From: CAZGKW01 sp964526295
GTDB lineage: Bacteria > Planctomycetota > Phycisphaerae > FEN-1346
Direction: 5' to 3'
DNA: 19,967 nucleotides
Assembly (NCBI GenBank): GCA_964526295.1
Contig: CAZGKW010000063.1
Coordinates: 1-19,967, forward strand
Of the stretch, positions 14,131-19,967 are shown piece after piece. Each line of letters opens with the position of its first letter. The first letter of the stretch is position 1. The translations under genes were made by a program, and so were the position numbers. The notes beneath the pieces are model-generated. The model made no database searches and was not told where the DNA came from. It was given only the letters and a program-made list of their open reading frames with translations.

Positions 14131-16911
14131 TCAATTCGTTCCGGTCTCACCGGGATTCTCCTCAACACCCGGCGGTATCAGCGTGTGCTTGTTGACCACC
14201 ACGTCGCGCGGGTTTTTCAGGTCCATCTCGAACGGCTTCCACGCCTCGGGGGTCATGACCAGCTTGCCGTCCTTGACGAGCAGCTTGCCGTTGAGCGCCC
14301 ATTGCGATGAATGCGTCCAGTCTTCGTCGGCTTTGGGTCGGCCCGGACTCCTTTTCCACCGATTCGAGCGGCTCTGCCAGGCGCCGTGGATGGCGCCTTC
14401 GTGATCGGCGTCGGCGATGCCGAAGCGGCGTTTCACGTGCCAGTCGATCTCGCCGGACTCGGCGTCGATCGAATAGAAGTGCAGCCCGCCGTCGAGCTCC
14501 TGGTGTCGGCCGGCGCAGCCGTACACCTTGCCTTCGTGCAGCACGACGTTGAACAGCGGCCAAGCCGACTCGACCTGGCCGAAGGCGACCATGCGCTTGT
14601 CCGCCGGGGCGGCGAGGACGCGCCAGCCCAGCGAGCCGTCGGCGTGATTGACCGCGTAGATGTACCCATCGTGGCTGGCGAAGTAGATGCGCTGGTCGTC
14701 GGCCTGAATGGGCTGGCGGAAGCCGATGCGCCCGCCGGCGATATAGTTCCACACCACCTCATCGCCTCGTTTGGCTTCGACGCGGTGCTCGTCGACGTAT
14801 GCCTTGATCGTCAGGTCGCCGACACGGATCGGCTCGGTTTCGTGCTGGCCGTAGCCCCAGCTCTCGGTGGACCCGGAGGCGCGATTGCTCTGGCGGCCGG
14901 TGCGCGGCGCCGACCAGGTCATGCCCGTGCGATCGGGGCGCAGCTTCCAGTCGAAGGCGATGGCGCTTTGCATGGCCTTGGCCTGGCGCGGCAGGTGACC
15001 GGCGGTGGCGCCGGGGTATTCGCTGCCGCGGCGCTGATCGTCGGGCAGCTCCCGGACCTCCGGCACGCCGTACAGGGCGAAGGAGCCGGGCAGGAAGGCG
15101 GTGCAGTTGCACGAGCCCGACGGCATGAAGGTCGTGCCGTAGGCCGGGCTGATCTTGCTGCGGCAGGCGAAGCTGACCAGCCGCGTGTAGTACAGGTCGG
15201 GGGTTTTGATACTGTTGTCGGCTTGATATTCAGCGATCGCGTCCCAGGGGATGTAGTTGCGCTGCATGACCAGGTACTGCGCCGTGGCCGTGCCCGAGCA
15301 GCAGTTGCTGCTGCGCGGCGAGCTGCCCCATGCGGCGGCGGTGGTTTTCTCGCCGGTCTTCAGATCGAACGACTCCTGGATGGAGGTGAGCTTGGCCACG
15401 TGCAGTTGATCGCCGCGGATGTAGCAGTCGATCACGCCCCATGAGCCGTCGATCTTGCGGGTTGGCGTGGCCCAGAGTCGCTTGCCGGTGCGCACGTCCA
15501 GCAGCATGACCAGAGACCCGGGCTGGCCCTTGCCTCTTCTGCTTTTGTTGTTCCTGTCCCAGACGATCAGCGGCAGCAGGCCATCGCGGTAGCCGGTCAG
15601 CTCGTTCACCGTGGCCACGCCGTTCGGGTCGAAATCAAAGCCCTTCCAGAGCCCGGCGCCGTCATGCCGCCAGACTTCTTTGCCGTCCTCCAGCGACCAG
15701 GCGACCAGAGACACGAACGGCGCCTGGCTGCGCCACGTGCCGTATTTTTTGTCCAGATTGTTCTCCCGGACCAGTGCGATCACCAAGCCATCGGCGATGA
15801 TGAACCGCTTGATCCAGCCGTGCTTTTCGACCGGCTTGTTCTTCCACAGGAGCTCACCGCTCTTCTGCTCGCGCACGACCATCTCCGGGCCCAGGTTGTA
15901 GGCGAACTTGCCATCGGTCGCGGCCATGATGGCGCTTTGGGGGAAGTAATCGTCGAGGAAACGTTTTTCTTTCTCCTCCCCCCGCGCGTTGCCCAGCACC
16001 CAACGGTGCTTGGTCTCGCCGGTCTGGATGTCCCATGCCTCGATGGCATATTCGAGATACCTCGCGTCGCCCCACTTCTCGCTCGAGGTGGCACGGGTGT
16101 AGACGAACAGGTGGTCGTGGCCCACCACGCCCCATTCCAGCGACCGATCCCAGCCCCTGTAGCCGGTCTGTTTCTTGTTCCACAGCGTCACGCCGCTGTG
16201 CGCGTCCTTGGCGACGATGAGCATGGGCAGGCGGATGCGGCCTTCCGGGCTCTTGTTGCCCGAACCGGTGCCCGAGCGGACGAACGTCACGCCCTTGCCC
16301 ACGCGCACGCCCAGGTAGCCATTGTGATCCGATGGCTTGCCGACCCAGCGAAGCGCATTGGGCGGACCCACCCGCTCGTCCGGCGAGAGGTTCGACCGTG
16401 TCGCGTCGTAGTGGTAGTGCGTGAACTCGGCCACATCCTCGGGCATCGGCCGCACGTGCTTCGCCCACTTGCCATCCTGCTTGACGTAGGCGATGCCTTC
16501 GTAGCCGAGCACGCGGTTGATCTCGGCCAGCGACGGCGCATCGTCGCCCTGCGCGTCGAGGTCGGCGACGACCAGATTGACCATCCGGTCGTAGAACGGC
16601 AGCGTCTTGAGCGAGGGCACCTGATCGACCGCGGCCTGTCCGTACACGCCTTTGGCGAACAGATGCCGCCGAGCCGCCGCGCAGGCGTCGGCGTCGGTGG
16701 TCAGCCCCTGAATCAGCAGCCTCGGGTTGCCGGCCAGGTCGCCTTCCAACGCCCCATCGTTTGTGCCCAGCGTCACGACGAGACCGCCACTGATTTCCGT
16801 CGCGTTTCGCACCTGGTCGGCGGTCTGTGCCGCCACATGAGGTGTGGCGAGCGCGATCAGCAGGATCGCCGCGAACGTGACACGGATTGCGGGTCTATTG
16901 GATAGACACAT
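14131..16911 (-). CDS. Exported methyltransferase-like/PQQ beta-propeller fusion protein
   Basis: The product (926 residues from ATG 16911) begins with a signal peptide (VTFAAILLIALATPHVAAQ, cut near 29). Residues about 36-145 resemble a class I methyltransferase Rossmann domain (GGLVVTLGTNDGALEGDLA, VNLVVADL, EINRVLGYEGIAYVKQDGKW). The expected glycine-rich GxGxG loop reads GTNDG, so SAM binding is doubtful. The rest is a PQQ-like (BamB/quinoprotein-type) beta-propeller, with blades marked by repeated LDVRTGKRLW, WDIQTGETKH and IDAESGEIDW patterns, and a conserved-looking cysteine stretch (SSNCCSGTA, SGSCNC). This two-part architecture is common in planctomycetes; its function is unknown. 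It probably sits in the periplasm or at the surface. The start at 16911 has AAAGG about 9 bases upstream; the in-frame codon at 16965 is rejected. It lies between two GH28-like paralogues. Confidence 0.86.
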   Translation of the reverse strand: MCLSNRPAIRVTFAAILLIALATPHVAAQTADQVRNATEISGGLVVTLGTNDGALEGDLAGNPRLLIQGLTTDADACAAARRHLFAKGVYGQAAVDQVPSLKTLPFYDRMVNLVVADLDAQGDDAPSLAEINRVLGYEGIAYVKQDGKWAKHVRPMPEDVAEFTHYHYDATRSNLSPDERVGPPNALRWVGKPSDHNGYLGVRVGKGVTFVRSGTGSGNKSPEGRIRLPMLIVAKDAHSGVTLWNKKQTGYRGWDRSLEWGVVGHDHLFVYTRATSSEKWGDARYLEYAIEAWDIQTGETKHRWVLGNARGEEKEKRFLDDYFPQSAIMAATDGKFAYNLGPEMVVREQKSGELLWKNKPVEKHGWIKRFIIADGLVIALVRENNLDKKYGTWRSQAPFVSLVAWSLEDGKEVWRHDGAGLWKGFDFDPNGVATVNELTGYRDGLLPLIVWDRNNKSRRGKGQPGSLVMLLDVRTGKRLWATPTRKIDGSWGVIDCYIRGDQLHVAKLTSIQESFDLKTGEKTTAAAWGSSPRSSNCCSGTATAQYLVMQRNYIPWDAIAEYQADNSIKTPDLYYTRLVSFACRSKISPAYGTTFMPSGSCNCTAFLPGSFALYGVPEVRELPDDQRRGSEYPGATAGHLPRQAKAMQSAIAFDWKLRPDRTGMTWSAPRTGRQSNRASGSTESWGYGQHETEPIRVGDLTIKAYVDEHRVEAKRGDEVVWNYIAGGRIGFRQPIQADDQRIYFASHDGYIYAVNHADGSLGWRVLAAPADKRMVAFGQVESAWPLFNVVLHEGKVYGCAGRHQELDGGLHFYSIDAESGEIDWHVKRRFGIADADHEGAIHGAWQSRSNRWKRSPGRPKADEDWTHSSQWALNGKLLVKDGKLVMTPEAWKPFEMDLKNPRDVVVNKHTLIPPGVEENPGETGTN

Positions 16912-17021
16912 GTCATGCCTTTCTGTACGTGAGGGGTCACCGATCAGTTGAGCCACCGCCCCCACGATCTCTTATCTATGGCGTACCTTCAATAGCAGGT
17001 TCAGTCAATGGCAATCCAACG

Positions 17022-18482
17022 TCACGGTGCGGGGCGAAACGTGATGTCCTTCGTGTGTTGCTCCTCGACCCTGGGGATGTCCTCCAGCTTGAGGATCGGC
17101 TTGCCCTCGATCACCAGGCCCTCGAAGGTCACATTGCGGATCATGAATTCGTCGTCATAGCCGGCCAGGCGGATACGCTCACCCTCCGACCGGCTGTGGA
17201 CGACGAAATTGCGCACCGTTACCCCGTCGATGTGCCCGCGGAGCTTGCGGCTGTCGCCGATGACGAAGTCGATGGCGGCCTCGCCGGCGTGGTCCACGAT
17301 GACATTTTCCATCACCACGTTGCTGACTCGGGCGCCATCGCGGACCTGGATGATGGCCGGCCTGGCGGCACGGATGATTTCGATGTTGCGGAAGGTGATG
17401 TTGCGGATGTATTCGGCCCTGGTCTCGGTGCCGATCTTGATCCCGCCGTAGCGGTAACAGAGCAGGGTGGCGTTTTCGACATGCACGTTTTCGTAGCTGC
17501 CGCCGCCGCTGTGGGCCTTGGTGGCGATGGTGTCATCCACCGCGCAGATATAAACATCACGTATCGTGACATTGCTGGAGCTGACGGGGTTGATCCCGTC
17601 TTTGCCGCCGAAGATCTTGTAGTTCTTGATGGTGACGTTGTTGCTTTGGTCGAAGCGGGTGTTCCAGTTGTATGACCGGTTGATCGAGACGAGATCCTGG
17701 ATGTTCAGCCCCTCGATGCCATCGGCGCGCAGGGAACCAGACTGGCGATAGCCGGGGCCTTTTGTGAAGTCAAGGACGCCGTGGCCGGCAAAACCGATGT
17801 TCTCTCCTTTGCCGATGAGAATCCGCATCTTCTGGATCAAAGCTCCGGGCATGAGAAACATCGTGGTATTGCTCTTGGGAGACAGGACGCGCTGCTTGAT
17901 CGGGGTCTCGATGCCACAGTTGTAGGTTCCCTCAGGAAAGACCAGCGTCCCGCCGCCTTTTTCGGCGATGTCGGCGAGGGCTTTCTGGATCGGACCCAGC
18001 GCCTCGGTTTCGCCCGTGGGGTCGATGTTGTAGTCCTTGACCGCGTCAAAAACCTTGTCGCCGCGGGGCGCCTCGATCGGCGGATAAGCCAGCACGTGCA
18101 GGTCGGGATGGTCATCGAGCTTGATGTACAGGTTCTCCGGCTTGTCCATCACGAACGTCAGCACGCCGTCCCCAAGCTTGGGCTTGATCCCCGCGCGGCG
18201 CGGCCGCAGGGTCACCGCCTTCGGCTTGCTATCCGCGACGCGGATCGTCACCGTCTGCGGCCCGGACATCGCGAAGCGCGCCATGTGCCCGAAGCGGCCG
18301 CCGATGTCAACCGTCGGCACCTCGACATCACCGACCGTCACGCGGAAGTGCTTTGCCTCCTCTGCCTCTTTCCCACCAATGGCGGGGTACGGCTGCGGCT
18401 CGTCCGCAGCGTGAGCGCTGTGCGCCGGACCGATCGTCAGGGCAAGGCCCATCATCAGAGTGAGCATGCGTTGCATTTGCAT
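17022..18482 (-). CDS. Exported GH28-like beta-helix protein (paralogue of the 12107-13972 gene)
   Basis: The 486-residue product has a signal peptide (MLTLMMGLALTIGPAHSAHA, cut near 26), an Ig-like N-terminal sandwich (about 45-130) and a GH28-like right-handed beta-helix (about 145-480). GGKDGINPVSS (292-302, D295) and CAVDDTIATKA (313-323, D316/D317) are the GH28-type acidic motifs. The usual GHG is RYGG (344-347), and RIK is VRD (380-382). Long stretches are shared with the paralogue, such as YNWNTRFD, NYK(I/V)FGGKDGINPV, IGTET and AGYD; it lacks the discoidin-like tail. Tandem copies separated by one gene suggest duplication within the cluster. ATG at 18482 has AAGGA about 10 bases upstream and lies 13 bases after the preceding stop, so the pair is co-transcribed. 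The substrate is unknown; the altered motifs argue against plain polygalacturonate. Confidence 0.88.
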   Translation of the reverse strand: MQMQRMLTLMMGLALTIGPAHSAHAADEPQPYPAIGGKEAEEAKHFRVTVGDVEVPTVDIGGRFGHMARFAMSGPQTVTIRVADSKPKAVTLRPRRAGIKPKLGDGVLTFVMDKPENLYIKLDDHPDLHVLAYPPIEAPRGDKVFDAVKDYNIDPTGETEALGPIQKALADIAEKGGGTLVFPEGTYNCGIETPIKQRVLSPKSNTTMFLMPGALIQKMRILIGKGENIGFAGHGVLDFTKGPGYRQSGSLRADGIEGLNIQDLVSINRSYNWNTRFDQSNNVTIKNYKIFGGKDGINPVSSSNVTIRDVYICAVDDTIATKAHSGGGSYENVHVENATLLCYRYGGIKIGTETRAEYIRNITFRNIEIIRAARPAIIQVRDGARVSNVVMENVIVDHAGEAAIDFVIGDSRKLRGHIDGVTVRNFVVHSRSEGERIRLAGYDDEFMIRNVTFEGLVIEGKPILKLEDIPRVEEQHTKDITFRPAP

Positions 18483-18495
18483 TGTGGAGTCCTTT

Positions 18496-19967
18496 TCAGT
18501 GTGATTCGCGTTCTCGCAGCATTTCGGCGCTTTCGGCCAGGCCGCGGGTGAGGATGCCGTAGTGGATGACCGCGCGCAGGTTGACGCGCTTGCCCGGCTG
18601 CAGGGTGCCGGGGATGTTGCCGGTCTTGGGGTCCTGGGCGGCGAGCACGGCTTGTAGCAGGGCGCGCCCCTTGGCGCCGAACAGGGCGTCGCCGGTGTGC
18701 TTCTCCATCAGCAGGTAGGCGGCGGCGAGGTTGGCGGTGGCCCCGGCCCGGGTCTTGTCGCCCCAGTTGCTTACGTGGATGAAGGGCGCGTCGTCCTCGG
18801 CCTCCCCGTCGGCCTCGGGGTCGGTCCAGGTCACGAACTGATCCTCGCAGTAGCGCAGGATGCGGTCGGCCAGCTTCAGGTCGCGGTCCGACTCGTCGGC
18901 GAACTCCAGCAGGTAGCGGGCGAAGAACACCGCCGACTTGGTCGAGATGTTGCCGCCGCCCATCTCGGCGTGGCTCCACTGCGAACGCCAGAAGAACGAC
19001 GAGGCGCTGTTTTTCATGACCCACTCGCAGGCGCGGCGTTCGTGTTCGCGGAAGTCATCGATCTTCAGGTCGTGGCGGAGGCGGCCGAGGAAGTAGAGCA
19101 CCTCGCTGGGTTCGTGATCGGCGTTGTCCTGGCCGTTGTGCGAGGAACCGACAACGAGCGTCTCGCCCTGTCGGGTGGTCCATCCCCAGGTGCCTGCAGG
19201 CAGTTGGAATCGCACCATGCGCCGGGCGACGTAGATCGCCGCGTCGCGCCAGCGGTCGTCGCCGGTCGCCTCGTACACATCGAGGTAGGTCAAGCCCAGC
19301 CAGAAGTGCGGGTAGAACCACGCGACCATCTGCGAGGGCAGGCCCGTGGCCCCGCCGTAGCTGTTCTGGGCCCAGTCCACGGTTCGCTCGATGGCGGCGA
19401 TGGCGCGATGGCGCTCGTGGGGGTCGTCGGTCAGCCGGGCCAGTTGGCGCATGGAGAGGTTGATCGCGTAGGTGCGATGGACCACCGTGTTCTGGGCTTT
19501 GCTGGTGGGGTATTGGGCGTGGGCGGCCGCGATGTCGGCATCGAAATTGCCCCAGATGACCGAATGGTCGCGCAACCAGCGGGCGTAGGCGAGCAGACGC
19601 TTGTCCACCTCGTCGGGATCCACCGTGACAGCCAGGCCTGGGAACGGGCGACGGCGGACGATCCGCCGCTCTTCGGTCTCGTCCGACAGCGGCTTGTCGT
19701 CGGGTCCCAGGGCCTGGATGGTGACCCGCAGTTCCTCGCCGATGGCCTCGACCAGGGCCGGCTCCAGCCACACCTCGCTCACGTTTTCCCAGGGCGTGGG
19801 GCCGGTGAACTCGGCGAGCACGTTGTCACCGCGTAGCACCCGGTAGCGGTAGGTCTTCGCGCCCTGCACCGGTGTGAAGTCGAAGGCCGGGGCGTAGCGA
19901 GTGTGCAGGAGTCCCGAGCCGCCGCGCAGCATGCGTTCGTTCCAGAACTCCGACGGGCCGGACCGCA
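18496..19967 (-). CDS. Alpha/alpha-toroid-like protein, 5' end outside window
   Basis: The frame is open to the right edge; upstream of the first in-window ATG (19932) it reads SGPSEFWNER, so the real start lies further out. Counting from ATG 19932, residues about 10-80 look like a fibronectin-III-like sandwich (AFDFTPVQGAKTYRYRVL). From about 105 a repeated pattern of paired helices with aromatic and glycine turns follows (HRTYAINLSMRQLARLTDDP, MVAWFYPHFWLGLTYLDVYE, GTWGWTTRQGETLVVGSSHN, EMGGGNISTKSAVFFARYLL). This fits an (alpha/alpha)n toroid as in unsaturated glycuronyl hydrolases, polysaccharide lyases and related enzymes, but I cannot name the family. It ends 13 bases before the GH28-like gene on the same strand, so it belongs to the same operon. 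The visible part gives no signal peptide because the N-terminus is missing. Confidence 0.7.
   Translation of the reverse strand, partial: RSGPSEFWNERMLRGGSGLLHTRYAPAFDFTPVQGAKTYRYRVLRGDNVLAEFTGPTPWENVSEVWLEPALVEAIGEELRVTIQALGPDDKPLSDETEERRIVRRRPFPGLAVTVDPDEVDKRLLAYARWLRDHSVIWGNFDADIAAAHAQYPTSKAQNTVVHRTYAINLSMRQLARLTDDPHERHRAIAAIERTVDWAQNSYGGATGLPSQMVAWFYPHFWLGLTYLDVYEATGDDRWRDAAIYVARRMVRFQLPAGTWGWTTRQGETLVVGSSHNGQDNADHEPSEVLYFLGRLRHDLKIDDFREHERRACEWVMKNSASSFFWRSQWSHAEMGGGNISTKSAVFFARYLLEFADESDRDLKLADRILRYCEDQFVTWTDPEADGEAEDDAPFIHVSNWGDKTRAGATANLAAAYLLMEKHTGDALFGAKGRALLQAVLAAQDPKTGNIPGTLQPGKRVNLRAVIHYGILTRGLAESAEMLRERESH

Noticed and set aside
11651..14404. 917-codon open frame on the + strand
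   Set aside because: It is antisense to the esterase-like, GH28-like and propeller genes, crosses their gaps, and has valine/aspartate-rich mirror composition with no domain.
15664..16905. 413-codon open frame on the + strand
   Set aside because: It mirrors the PQQ propeller gene and shows no family motif.

Overview
The window looks like a GC-rich chromosome segment from a member of the Planctomycetota, most likely the Phycisphaerae. The grounds are a secreted protein ending in a PEP-CTERM sorting signal, a methyltransferase-like/PQQ-propeller fusion of the kind common in planctomycetes, a small DUF2924 protein, and many exported polysaccharide-active proteins. Assignment is by family resemblance only; no search could be run.

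Region 1 (1-4452, + strand) is a tightly coupled metabolic operon. It runs: Rrf2-type Fe-S regulator (5' end cut or damaged), FAD-dependent thymidylate synthase ThyX, a fusion of a TIGR04076-like domain with the siroheme/[4Fe-4S] half of a sulfite reductase plus a two-cluster ferredoxin, a NapH/NosR-like membrane polyferredoxin, and a PLP-dependent Cys/Met (trans-sulfuration or sulfhydrylase) enzyme. Successive genes overlap by 4, 4, 4 and 38 bases. A plausible reading is electron delivery from the membrane to a minimal sulfite (or similar) reductase, with the sulfide taken up by the PLP enzyme, under an Rrf2 sensor. This is inference.

Region 2 (4532-8731, - strand) is a small polysaccharide locus: a LacI-family regulator with a clear sigma70-type promoter whose start site is covered by a perfect 14-bp palindrome, then a PEP-CTERM secreted protein, then a two-domain pectate-lyase-3 beta-helix protein. 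Between the last two lies a 59-codon frame with a second PEP-CTERM-like anchor and two strong hairpins.

Region 3 (8758-10708, - strand) appears to be decaying: two hairpins, an orphan DUF2924 gene, a secreted protein gene broken by a one-base frameshift, and a small secreted protein gene broken by a stop codon inside its signal peptide.

Region 4 (10807-19967, - strand) is a larger exported-protein cluster that enters from the right edge: an alpha/alpha-toroid-like protein (5' end outside), a GH28-like beta-helix protein, a methyltransferase-like/PQQ propeller protein, a second GH28-like paralogue with a C-terminal discoidin-like domain, and an alpha/beta-hydrolase-like esterase. All with a visible N-terminus carry signal peptides, so they probably act together outside the cytoplasm on one polysaccharide. 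No rRNA, tRNA, CRISPR array or complete insertion sequence was recognised. No gene-free stretch exceeds 300 bases; the largest unexplained gap is 9083-9315 (233 bases), where I see no convincing gene.
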